From Paenibacillus psychroresistens (GTDB lineage Bacteria > Bacillota > Bacilli > Paenibacillales > NBRC-103111): 64,000 bases of DNA. The position numbers and the translations under genes are program-made. The DNA is taken from assembly GCF_009728935.1 (NCBI RefSeq), contig NZ_CP034235.1, positions 3,200,001-3,264,000 on the forward strand, written 5' to 3'. Position 1 is the stretch's first letter. Every line of letters starts with the position of its first letter. The notes under the pieces are model-generated. The model was not told the DNA's origin. It made no database searches and was given only the letters and a program-made list of their open reading frames with translations. Positions 43,735 through 52,119 of this stretch are shown one piece after another.

Positions 43735-44151
43735 TTAAGAATGAATAGTTGTAGCCACCGTTAAATTATGTGTTGATGTTGAAGTGGTTGCTGCCGTTAA
43801 ATTAACAACTTCAATGACAACACTTACCCCAAGAATTAAAGCAGAATTGACGACTAAGCTTGTATTAGTTAGTGTACTCATGCCTCCCAATTGTAATATG
43901 CCATTAACAAACAAATTATAGTATCCACTAGAAGTTGGCACTGTCAGACCTCCTGCTGGAAGCAGGGTTCCACTATCATTCCTAAAAGCAGTCGCTAATA
44001 TGGTCGTGACACCGCCAGAAATATTGCCTATGATGACGGTCGAAGCAAACCGTTTTACTGTAGGTGTACTAACTGTAGTCGAGGCTGTTGTAACTCCGCC
44101 ACTAACAACGCTAGTGGCGCTTAAATACAAGTCTATAATATCTAATGCCAT
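43735..44151 (-). CDS. DUF4183 domain protein (probable spore-surface protein)
   Basis: A 138-residue protein rich in Thr, Ser, Val and Ala, with the family core SSGYYNLFVNGILQLGG and beta-strand-like repeats (STVIIGNISGGVTTILATAF, NSALILGVSVVIEVVNL). DUF4183 proteins occur in multiple copies in spore-formers and are linked to the spore surface. GGGAG lies 9 bases before ATG. It is downstream of the beta/gamma-crystallin-like gene on the same strand, with a hairpin between them, and upstream of the CotD-like gene. Confidence 0.7.
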   Translation of the reverse strand: MALDIIDLYLSATSVVSGGVTTASTTVSTPTVKRFASTVIIGNISGGVTTILATAFRNDSGTLLPAGGLTVPTSSGYYNLFVNGILQLGGMSTLTNTSLVVNSALILGVSVVIEVVNLTAATTSTSTHNLTVATTIHS

Positions 44152-44179
44152 ACGTATCTACTCCCTATTAAAGATATAA

Positions 44180-44212
44180 GTCTGACTTTCGAGAGTTTAT
44201 CGAAAGTCAGAC
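44180..44212 (-). terminator. Hairpin after the beta/gamma-crystallin-like gene
   Basis: GTCTGACTTTCGA and TCGAAAGTCAGAC form a perfect 13-pair stem with a 7-base loop; the minus strand then reads TTATATCTTT. A moderate terminator. Confidence 0.65.
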
Positions 44213-44230
44213 AGCATTGGATATAACGGA

Positions 44231-44605
44231 TTATCGTCTAATAACTACTACGTCATTTGGTGGAGTACCCGTCCGACGAATTTGATCAATTTGATTATCT
44301 GTAAGTCTGCGACCTACTAGAATTAACGAAGAAGTATCGTTGTTAAAATCGCGGTTTCCTAAATTCCCTACGTTTTGAGAGCCCCTGAACACGAGGAATT
44401 TCCCTCTGAATTCCGGACTCGCGAATAATATCAGTGTTATTCGACTGGAATCTGATACATTTTCCAGCCGAAAGCTAGAAAGATCGTTATTGAAGCGGAT
44501 CGCTTCCATATCCCGAATAGCAACCCCTCCGCGTCTGAATTGGACACGGCGTCCATTAAAGTCAGAGCCTGTGAATATAGCGAGTCTAGCGTCTACATTT
44601 GCCAA
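44231..44605 (-). CDS. Double beta/gamma-crystallin-like protein
   Basis: A 124-residue protein with two Greek-key units. Each ends in the calcium-binding motif N/D-N/D-x-x-S/T-S: IRFNNDLSSFRL (about 36-47) and DFNNDTSSLIL (about 86-96); each starts with an aromatic Greek-key strand (AIFTGSDFNGR, ILFASPEFRGK). This is the domain plan of beta/gamma-crystallins, including Myxococcus spore coat protein S. A basic tail follows (GRRLTDNQIDQIRRTGTPPNDVVVIRR). The start is TTG with AAGGTGG 9 bases upstream. A CATAACTTA -10 suggests late sporulation expression. A spore-surface or stress role is inferred from neighbours. Confidence 0.75.
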   Translation of the reverse strand: MANVDARLAIFTGSDFNGRRVQFRRGGVAIRDMEAIRFNNDLSSFRLENVSDSSRITLILFASPEFRGKFLVFRGSQNVGNLGNRDFNNDTSSLILVGRRLTDNQIDQIRRTGTPPNDVVVIRR

Positions 44606-44636
44606 AACCTATCACCACCTTTTTTCAAGATAATAA

Positions 44637-44645
44637 TAAGTTATG
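44637..44645 (-). promoter_or_regulatory. Sigma-K-like -10 of the crystallin-like gene
   Basis: CATAACTTA on the minus strand fits CATANNNTA exactly, 32-40 bases before the TTG start. The -35 AC is not clear. Confidence 0.4.
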
Positions 44646-44687
44646 ATTGTCGATATAGAAACGCTTGGACGAATGGAAGAATAAGAA

Positions 44688-44897
44688 TTAAAATTCAGGA
44701 AGATTAACAGAATCTATGAGCTCGTAATGATTAAAAATATAGAAAATAACGAATAAACCTATGAAAGCTACGACGGCTAAAAGAATACCAAGCTTTCGCT
44801 TTTTGTTCATCAACAATATGACACCAATACTAAAAACAGATCCGACTAGCAACAATAGAAAACATAATAAAAAAATCACCTTAATCACCATTTTCAT
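44688..44897 (-). CDS. Small two-helix membrane protein
   Basis: About 69 residues from ATG 44897 (or 44891). Two membrane segments are clear: VIKVIFLLCFLLLLVGSVFSIGVILL and LGILLAVVAFIGLFVIFYIF, joined by a basic loop (MNKKRKL), so both ends face outwards. The ribosome site is weak (AGAGATAAAT). I do not recognise the family. It lies upstream of the crystallin-like gene but probably has its own transcript. Confidence 0.45.
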   Translation of the reverse strand: MKMVIKVIFLLCFLLLLVGSVFSIGVILLMNKKRKLGILLAVVAFIGLFVIFYIFNHYELIDSVNLPEF

Positions 44898-45059
44898 ATT
44901 TATCTCTAACAAATAATAATTTTAACATTAGTTTCGATGAATAACAAAATGAAGTAAGTTTAGGCTGACTCAAAAATCTCCTCTATGATTTAGAGTAAGT
45001 TTGTTGTAGTATGGTGCAAATAACGGCTTGATCAAGAATGGCAGAGATAAGGTGAGATT

Positions 45060-46778
45060 ATGGATAAAGTAATGTCTAGAAAGCTATATGTCCCTTTTAC
45101 CTATAAGATGATGATTCCTTACCTAATTCTGGTTTTTTTGACGGATGTGTTGATCGGATATATCTCCTATACGATGCTAATCCAATCGAGAACAGAAATG
45201 GCAGAAACCAATATTCGAACGGCGCTTAAACAAACAAGAAACAATATTAAATACCAAATGGATGAAATTCAACGGATGTCCGATACTTTATTTAGCAGTA
45301 TTTCATTTCAGGATGCGCTTCAGAAAAAGGGTGAACCGTTAGAAGTGATGCTGAAGATGAGGGATGAAATTGTGCCCCAGATGAAAGCTCCGCTGCTGCT
45401 CTTTGGGAATAATATCCGACTTGTACTGTACACCGTAAATGAAGAGATGTATGAGATTCCAGGTGATGATATGGCGACACCAATTCTAAGAAGAGATTAT
45501 TATGTATTTTCTGCTCATAGTATCGAGAATAGTGAATGGTTCAAGTCGCTAAAATTGTTAAACAAAGATAACCTATGGCTTCAGGTTGACTCTGATCGCC
45601 AATTAAATAATATTTCACATTTTCGAAAATTAGTTTCATCTAGCGGTTATTCCTCTATTGGTTATGTTCGCGCTACTGCTCGATTTGAGGATCTGCTGGG
45701 CAACTTTGATACCTTTCCCATTGAAGAAGGAATTAGCTTACGTTTGATGGATACGTCTTCAGGTGCAATCCTGTACCAGCTTGGGACTGCGGATGAGCCT
45801 TTAAATTCAGGATCATTTCTCAGGATTCAAGAAGCCATTCCAGGTACAAACTATCAGATTGAGACCTTAGTGCCTCACGCTTATTTAAATAAAGATGTTA
45901 ATCGAATGCAAAGGATAATCGGAGCGGTCTGTTTAATTAGCTTTTTGGTTATGGCTTGTATAGGGGTTATTGTGGCGCGGCTTTCCGGTAAGAAAATGAA
46001 ACGGATTGTCTGGTTGGTTAAAATGTTCCAAGAAGGTAATTTTCACAAACGAATTGCCTTTTCCGGAAATGATGAATTTGTGCATATTGCTGATTCTTTC
46101 AATATGATGGCTACGAGTATTCAAGAGCTGATTAAAAATGTATACGTACAGGGCATTCTCAAAAAGCAGGCTGAGCTCGATGCGCTTCAAGCCCAGATTA
46201 ACCCGCATTTCTTATATAACACGTTATCAACCATTGGGAGTCTGGCAAACTTAGGCGAAACTCAGAAGGTTACCGAAATGGTCAAGGGGTTAGCCAAGTT
46301 TTATCGACTGACTTTAAATGAAGGGAACGTCTATATTTCGCTTGAAAAAGAATTGGAGCAGGTGGAAACCTATCTAGAAATCCAGCGAGTTAAATATGCA
46401 GATAACTTCACCGTTTACATGGATGTGGATCCGCTGATTAAAGATACATTAGTGATCAAATTAATTTTACAGCCTTTTGTTGAAAATATTTTTAAGCATG
46501 CTTGGTTTGGAGAAACGATTGCGATTCGAATAACTGCGAAACGATTAGAGAGTGGAATTGAATTAAAAATTATTGATAATGGGATTGGAATGAAACCGGA
46601 AACCTTAAAGAATATGTTAGCTAATATTATTCACTCGGATGGTTATGGCCTGAAAAATGTCGAAGAGCGGATCAAGCTTAGGTATGGTAATGATTTTGGA
46701 ATTCATATTGCAAGCATTTACGGTGGGGGTACGACAGTCCAAATAATCCTTCCTATCGATAAGGAGGAACAGATATGA
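45060..46778 (+). CDS. YesM-type sensor histidine kinase
   Basis: A 572-residue membrane sensor: helix at about 15-38, an extracellular double-Cache-like domain (about 40-280), a second helix (about 285-308), HAMP (LVKMFQEGNFHKRIAFSGNDEF), then the His_kinase domain with the phospho-histidine in INPHFLYNTLSTIGSLANL and an HATPase_c (IIDNGIGMKPETL, GYGLKNVEERIKLRYG). With the next gene it forms a two-component pair that in Paenibacillus usually controls the sugar transporter beside it. AAGGTGAG precedes ATG. The signal is probably a plant polysaccharide fragment or galactoside. Confidence 0.92.
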   Translation: MDKVMSRKLYVPFTYKMMIPYLILVFLTDVLIGYISYTMLIQSRTEMAETNIRTALKQTRNNIKYQMDEIQRMSDTLFSSISFQDALQKKGEPLEVMLKMRDEIVPQMKAPLLLFGNNIRLVLYTVNEEMYEIPGDDMATPILRRDYYVFSAHSIENSEWFKSLKLLNKDNLWLQVDSDRQLNNISHFRKLVSSSGYSSIGYVRATARFEDLLGNFDTFPIEEGISLRLMDTSSGAILYQLGTADEPLNSGSFLRIQEAIPGTNYQIETLVPHAYLNKDVNRMQRIIGAVCLISFLVMACIGVIVARLSGKKMKRIVWLVKMFQEGNFHKRIAFSGNDEFVHIADSFNMMATSIQELIKNVYVQGILKKQAELDALQAQINPHFLYNTLSTIGSLANLGETQKVTEMVKGLAKFYRLTLNEGNVYISLEKELEQVETYLEIQRVKYADNFTVYMDVDPLIKDTLVIKLILQPFVENIFKHAWFGETIAIRITAKRLESGIELKIIDNGIGMKPETLKNMLANIIHSDGYGLKNVEERIKLRYGNDFGIHIASIYGGGTTVQIILPIDKEEQI

Positions 46779-48349
46779 CGATTAATATATTGCTGGTGGA
46801 TGATGAAGCGATTGATTTAGAATGGCTCCGACGTAGAGTAACTAGCAGTGAGCTTGAAGGCTTACAGGTTATTGGGACGGCTAAGAATGGATTTACGGCT
46901 TTGGAGATTATGGAGCAGGAACGAATTGATATCATTTTCTCGGATATTCGCATGCCAATCATGTCTGGAATGGAATTTGCACGCAGAGCAAAGGCAATTA
47001 ATTCATTGGTGCAAATTGTATTTATTAGTGGCCATCAAGATTTCAGTTATGCAAAGGAAGCTATTCAACTGAATGCCTCTGGTTACTTGTTAAAGCCTGT
47101 CGACGACGACGAGCTGAATGAAATGCTGAACCAGCTCTATTACAAGATTAAGCAAGAACGCGAGACGGACCTGTCTTTAATCGAAACACTAACACTTGTG
47201 AATCAGGAGCTGCTGCTCCGTTGGTTTAATGAAAGCACTCCGGGTCAGGTTGAGGCCCATATTCATAAAGTGCTAACACCTTTATTACAAGGGGGTTCCG
47301 CTGTTGCGATTATCGAGATTGATGATTGGACGTGGAAGCTGAAGAAAATAAGTGACGAAGAACGACGTTTGCTTACGGTTTCTATCACGGATTTTATCCG
47401 CAATTTCGCTGTGCAGAAGAATTTAGGCAGTGTGATGACAAGCTATGATTATCGGTTTGTGCTGTTATCCTCTGTACAGGAAGAATATTTTGCGGCGTTG
47501 CTCGAAGAAATGATTGAAAGCTTTGGCAAGGCGTTTCCTTTTACGATAACGATTGGAGTTGGGATGTATACGAATGAAGTTTATAAGCTGCACGATTCTT
47601 ATCGGCAAGCACAGGCTGCGCTAAGCATCAAATGGATTCTCGGTAAAAATCGCTTGATTCGCGATGCTTCTGAATGGTCTCCCAAAGCAACAATGGCTAC
47701 TAATCTTGAAAAAAACGTTGAACAAATGCTGCAGGCGATGCTGGTATATGACTTGGTGGCGATTGATGATTGCTTGCTTAAGCTCTTTAACGGGGACGTG
47801 CCTTTAGCTCAGAAAAATGACGTTTATGATCTCATCATCCGGATTACTTCAAAACTCCATGCCGATTTACAGAAAATGAACGAAAATTTATATGAAATTC
47901 TGAAGTGGGACTCCCATCAGCCTAATATTCTGTTTCAATTTGAAACGGTGCATGATATTCTCTCTTGGATCAGAAGAAGGTTTTTTGAATTATCTGAGCT
48001 ATTGTATATGAAAAAACAGGGTCAAAAACGCAAGCTAATTAATGAAATTACGCAATATGTCGAGAATAAGCTGGATCAGAAGCTAACCTTAAACGAGGTT
48101 GCCGCACATTTTGACTTTACGCCCAATTATCTCGGTCATCTGTTTAAAGCGGAAACTAATATTCTATTTAGTGACTTTCTCATTGAACTGCGAATGAAGC
48201 GCGTTTGTGAGCTGTTAATGGATCGAACGCTCAAAATATATGAAATTGCTGATCGTGTTGGGTATAAGAACTTGATTTATTTCAACAGGCAATTTAAACA
48301 ATCGCTGGGAATGTCACCGGGTGATTATCGTAAAAAACATAAAGTCTAA
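46775..48349 (+). CDS. YesN-type response regulator with AraC DNA-binding domain
   Basis: A 524-residue regulator. The receiver (1-125) has the acidic residues of LLVDDEAIDLEWL, the phospho-Asp in IIFSDIRMPIMSGMEF, and LLKPVDDDEL. A long central domain (about 130-410) is typical of the group. The C-terminal AraC helix-turn-helix pair (about 420-520; LNEVAAHFDFTPNYLGHLFKAETN, IADRVGYKNLIYFNRQFKQSLGMSPGDYR) binds DNA. AAGGAGG precedes ATG, which overlaps the kinase stop by 4 bases. Likely activator of the 48527-54189 operon. Confidence 0.92.
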   Translation: MTINILLVDDEAIDLEWLRRRVTSSELEGLQVIGTAKNGFTALEIMEQERIDIIFSDIRMPIMSGMEFARRAKAINSLVQIVFISGHQDFSYAKEAIQLNASGYLLKPVDDDELNEMLNQLYYKIKQERETDLSLIETLTLVNQELLLRWFNESTPGQVEAHIHKVLTPLLQGGSAVAIIEIDDWTWKLKKISDEERRLLTVSITDFIRNFAVQKNLGSVMTSYDYRFVLLSSVQEEYFAALLEEMIESFGKAFPFTITIGVGMYTNEVYKLHDSYRQAQAALSIKWILGKNRLIRDASEWSPKATMATNLEKNVEQMLQAMLVYDLVAIDDCLLKLFNGDVPLAQKNDVYDLIIRITSKLHADLQKMNENLYEILKWDSHQPNILFQFETVHDILSWIRRRFFELSELLYMKKQGQKRKLINEITQYVENKLDQKLTLNEVAAHFDFTPNYLGHLFKAETNILFSDFLIELRMKRVCELLMDRTLKIYEIADRVGYKNLIYFNRQFKQSLGMSPGDYRKKHKV

Positions 48350-48370
48350 TAAGATATTGATGAATCACGA

Positions 48371-48402
48371 GGCTGGGATTGCTAATGATCCTTGCCTTTT
48401 TT
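48371..48402 (+). terminator. Terminator of the two-component genes
   Basis: GGCTGGGAT and ATCCTTGCC pair with one mismatch and one G-U, followed by TTTTTT. Confidence 0.65.
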
Positions 48403-48526
48403 GTTGCCATATTTTCCAAAACGTTGAATTAGTATTGGTTTTAGTTGTTCCACTTACTGATATCGCGGTTCAATCATCTTTATAATTGACAATATAGAGA
48501 GAGCATATAAGAGGAGGAGACACCAC

Positions 48527-49447
48527 ATGAACCGACATGGATTTTGGGCAGATGTAGTTAAATACAGAGTCATACTGCTGATGCTCGCACCCGCTGTCTT
48601 ATTCTATTTACTTTTTGCTTATGTGCCGATGGTGGGGATAATACTTGCCTTTAAGCATTATGATTATGCAGGCGGCATCTTTGGCAGTCCGTGGAATGGG
48701 CTGGATAACATTCGGTTTTTCTTTGAATCTGGCGATGCTTGGAGGGTTACAAGGAATACGGCGTTATATAATATCGCATTCATTATTGTAAACAATGGTT
48801 TGCAAATTTTTGCAGCCATTATGCTGTTTGAGGTTGGAGGCAAATGGTTCCGCAAAATAACCCAATCCATTCTGTTCTTGCCTTATTTCATTTCTTGGGT
48901 TGTAGTAGGCTCGATTGCTTATAATTTGTTGAATTATGATATTGGAACTGTCAACGTATTCATCAAAGCAATCGGCATGGAACCTATTGATATTTATAAC
49001 ACACCTTCGTATTGGCCTTATATTCTTGTGATCGTCTCAGCTTGGAAATTGCTTGGCTATGGTACGGTGATGTACCTTGCAGCAATTACTAGTATTGATA
49101 CTGAAATGTATGAAGCGGCAGAGATCGACGGAGCTAACATTTTTCAACGTGTCATGAAGGTTACCATTCCCAATCTTTATCCGACTGTTATCATTCTAAT
49201 GCTGCTTGCAGTGGGCAATATTTTCCGAGGTGACTTCGGGATGTTCTATAACATGGTGGGCAACAACGGTGTGTTATTCTCATCAACGGATGTAATTGAT
49301 ACTTACGTATTCAGATCGCTTATAACGACGAATGAAATTGGGATGTCAGCAGCGGCAGGGGTATATCAATCTGTGCTTGGATTCGTGACTATCATGCTAG
49401 TCAATTATGCCGTACGTAAACACGATAAAGATCGTGCTTTATTCTAA
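48527..49447 (+). CDS. Sugar ABC transporter permease (LplB/YtcP-like)
   Basis: A 306-residue, six-helix permease of the LplB type, one half of a carbohydrate importer. The EAA loop (YEAAEIDGANIFQRVMKVTIPNLYPT) meets the ATPase, as in CUT1 importers; no ATPase gene is present in the cluster, so it probably uses a shared MsmX-type ATPase encoded elsewhere. GAGGAGGAG precedes ATG. A 16-base gap separates it from the second permease. Confidence 0.92.
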   Translation: MNRHGFWADVVKYRVILLMLAPAVLFYLLFAYVPMVGIILAFKHYDYAGGIFGSPWNGLDNIRFFFESGDAWRVTRNTALYNIAFIIVNNGLQIFAAIMLFEVGGKWFRKITQSILFLPYFISWVVVGSIAYNLLNYDIGTVNVFIKAIGMEPIDIYNTPSYWPYILVIVSAWKLLGYGTVMYLAAITSIDTEMYEAAEIDGANIFQRVMKVTIPNLYPTVIILMLLAVGNIFRGDFGMFYNMVGNNGVLFSSTDVIDTYVFRSLITTNEIGMSAAAGVYQSVLGFVTIMLVNYAVRKHDKDRALF

Positions 49448-49463
49448 GAAAGGAGGCCATGAA

Positions 49464-50393
49464 ATGAATTCACATGAGAATAATTTTGTACAGAAAAAAG
49501 CTAAAGCAGCGGGCAAACAGCTAGACAGACAACTATTTGCCGTTATCGGATATTTTTCATTAGCTATTCTCGCCATTCTTTGTATATTTCCGTTTATTCT
49601 AATCGTTTCATCCTCCTTGACGGAGGAGAGCGTAATTATCACAGAAGGCTTTAAGCTATTTCCCAGCCATTTCTCAACAGAAGCTTACAGCATTCTCTTC
49701 AAATATCCCGATCAAATGATCAGAGCTTATTCGGTAACACTAACAGTGACCGCGCTTGGAACGCTTTCCGGTTTATTCCTCACATCCATGACGGCTTATT
49801 GTCTGTCTAGACGAGATTTTAAATGGCGTAATCAATTCTCGTTCTTCTTTTTCTTCACTACTTTGTTTAATGGCGGACTGGTTCCTTGGTACTTATTGCT
49901 AGTCAACTATCTGCATATGAAAGATACCTTGCTGGTCTTAATTATTCCGTTAGTGCTAAATGTCTTCTATATCATTGTGATGAAGTCTTTTATGAGCAAC
50001 ATACCCGAAGCGATTACGGAATCAGCAAAAATAGATGGAGCAGGCGACTTTCTGATCTTTAGACGGTTAATCATCCCGCTTTCCAAGCCCGCATTAGCGA
50101 CTATCGGATTGTTTATTGCACTTGGTTATTGGAATGATTGGTACAATGCACTGCTATTCGTCTCGGATGAGAAATTGATGCCACTGCAATATTATCTCTA
50201 TAAAATGCTTGGGAATATGGATGGCATGCGAAAGGCAATGATGGGGTCTGGAGCCGTTATTACATCAAGCTTGCCTACAGAAGGTTTAAAGATGGCAATG
50301 ACGATCGTCGCAAGCGGTCCGATTCTCATAGCTTACCCGTTCATTCAGAAATATTTTGTGCAAGGCTTAACGATTGGCGCGGTAAAAGGATGA
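49464..50393 (+). CDS. Sugar ABC transporter permease (LplC/MalG-like)
   Basis: A 309-residue CUT1 permease, partner of the previous gene. Start ATG 49464 is set by AGAAAGGAGG; the frame is also open from 49407 across the end of the first permease. It has the helix 1 stretch YFSLAILAILCIFPFILIVSSSL and the EAA loop AITESAKIDGAGDFLIFRRLIIPLSKPA. The pair forms the membrane channel for the binding protein that follows. Confidence 0.92.
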   Translation: MNSHENNFVQKKAKAAGKQLDRQLFAVIGYFSLAILAILCIFPFILIVSSSLTEESVIITEGFKLFPSHFSTEAYSILFKYPDQMIRAYSVTLTVTALGTLSGLFLTSMTAYCLSRRDFKWRNQFSFFFFFTTLFNGGLVPWYLLLVNYLHMKDTLLVLIIPLVLNVFYIIVMKSFMSNIPEAITESAKIDGAGDFLIFRRLIIPLSKPALATIGLFIALGYWNDWYNALLFVSDEKLMPLQYYLYKMLGNMDGMRKAMMGSGAVITSSLPTEGLKMAMTIVASGPILIAYPFIQKYFVQGLTIGAVKG

Positions 50394-50450
50394 TTCTAGG
50401 GAATCCTAGTTTATCAATATATAATACTATTATTAGGGGGAATATTAGCC

Positions 50451-52043
50451 ATGCAAAAGAAGAGTAAATTAGTTTTATTGGCCTTAATCTTATCAATGGT
50501 TATGATTCTAAGTGCTTGCGGAAGCGGTAATAAGACCACGACAGAAAGCGCAAAACCATCCGAAAGTGTTAAACCGGCTGAAAGCGCGAAACCAGCAGAT
50601 AGTGCAGCTCCTGTAGTAGAAGGCGACGGGAAATTGGATACTTCTAAAGAAGTTAAGCTGAAAATGGTATTTGTAGGACCTAAACCGGTTGATTATGAGC
50701 TGGTTTTTGCTGAAATTAACAAAAAGCTTAAAGAAAAAATAAATGCGACAATCGAAGGCGAATTCCTGGATTGGTCCGATTGGGCTCAAAAATATCCATT
50801 GAAGCTAGCTGCCAATGAAGATTTCGACTTGATCTACTCGGCTAACTGGGCGGGTTACAGCGATCAAGCTTTAAAAGGTGGATTCCTAGAATTGACGGAT
50901 GAGCTGTTAGCGACTAATATGCCTGCAACCTGGGAAAAGATGTCGAAGGTTAGCTGGGATCAAGCCAAAGTAAACGGTAAACTATACATGGTGCCGCAGA
51001 ATAAGGGTGAATCGGTTGAAAAGCTGATCATGTATCGCGAAGATTTACGCAAGAAATATGATCTTCCTGCCATTACTAGTCCTGAAGCCTATGCAAACTA
51101 TTTAAAGGCAATTGCTAAAAATGAAAAAGGGATTATTCCTTTCACTCCAGAAACAGGAGATTGGAAATTCCACAACTTGGATCGTGTTTTATTAAAGCAA
51201 AAAAGTGATTGGAATATGCTGGATTTCGATTTGCCATTTGGCTTTAAATTAACGGATGAAAAAGGACAAATCTTTAATGTTTATGAGACTCCAGAATTTA
51301 AGGAATTATTGGCTTATTACAAAGATTTAGCTGATAATAATGCATGGTCGAAAAACGTCTTAAACAGTAAAAATGATCATTTGCAGGATTTTAAAGAAGG
51401 CAAAACGGCTTCAGTAACACACAATTTAGGCTCACTTGGAGCTAAGATGGCTGAAATGCGCAGAGACAAACCAGAATTTGAAGTAGCATTAGCTGACATC
51501 ACTCCAGATGCTAAGAAATCAGAAGCGGTTTCTACACAAAACGGAACGTCGATCCATGCAACCTCCAAAAATCCAGAACGCGCTTTGATGCTGATTGATC
51601 TTATGCAGAATGATAAAGAGCTTCATGGCTTGATGATGAATGGTATTGCAGGTACTCATTACGAGCCTGTAGGTGACGATAAGTTTAAATCAACAGGTAA
51701 AGATGTTAATTATACTGGCTTTTCAAATTGGAGCTTTAACTCACCGTTAAACCGTGACAATGAATCATTCCCACAAGAAGGCGTTGATTTAACAAAGCTT
51801 TGGGCAGGGAAAGTCTATCACTACCCACTTGAAACATTCGTATTCAACAATGCTAATGTAAAAACAGAGGTAGCTAACGTTAGTAATGTGATGCTTCGAT
51901 ATGCAATTCCATTAGAATACGGTGTGATCAAAGATATTGATAAAGGCTTGACAGATTTAAATAAACAATTAAAAGCTGCTGGTGTAGAAAAAATCCAAAA
52001 GGAAATCCAAACTCAAATCGACGCATTTCTAGCAAAAAAATAG
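50451..52043 (+). CDS. Extracellular solute-binding lipoprotein
   Basis: A 530-residue family 1 binding protein of the LplA/DUF3502 group. The signal peptide ends in a lipobox (ILSAC, Cys about 24) and a Ser/Pro/Ala-rich linker follows. The mature part starts VKLKMVFVGPKPVDYE. It binds the sugar outside the cell and hands it to the two permeases; the ligand is probably a galacto-oligosaccharide or galactoside, as a GH42 enzyme follows (inference). GGGGGGAA precedes ATG. A hairpin separates it from the enzyme gene. Confidence 0.92.
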   Translation: MQKKSKLVLLALILSMVMILSACGSGNKTTTESAKPSESVKPAESAKPADSAAPVVEGDGKLDTSKEVKLKMVFVGPKPVDYELVFAEINKKLKEKINATIEGEFLDWSDWAQKYPLKLAANEDFDLIYSANWAGYSDQALKGGFLELTDELLATNMPATWEKMSKVSWDQAKVNGKLYMVPQNKGESVEKLIMYREDLRKKYDLPAITSPEAYANYLKAIAKNEKGIIPFTPETGDWKFHNLDRVLLKQKSDWNMLDFDLPFGFKLTDEKGQIFNVYETPEFKELLAYYKDLADNNAWSKNVLNSKNDHLQDFKEGKTASVTHNLGSLGAKMAEMRRDKPEFEVALADITPDAKKSEAVSTQNGTSIHATSKNPERALMLIDLMQNDKELHGLMMNGIAGTHYEPVGDDKFKSTGKDVNYTGFSNWSFNSPLNRDNESFPQEGVDLTKLWAGKVYHYPLETFVFNNANVKTEVANVSNVMLRYAIPLEYGVIKDIDKGLTDLNKQLKAAGVEKIQKEIQTQIDAFLAKK

Positions 52044-52063
52044 TACAATTATAGGGAATTCGT

Positions 52064-52097
52064 AAGAAAGGAGATGGCTAATCGCATCTTCTTTTTT
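52064..52097 (+). terminator. Hairpin between binding protein and beta-galactosidase genes
   Basis: AAGAAAGGAGATG pairs with CATCTTCTTTTTT (two G-U pairs), with a T-rich 3' arm. Partial read-through here would favour the binding protein over the enzyme, a common arrangement. Confidence 0.6.
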
Positions 52098-52119
52098 ATG
52101 AAATAAAGGAGTGTTGAAA

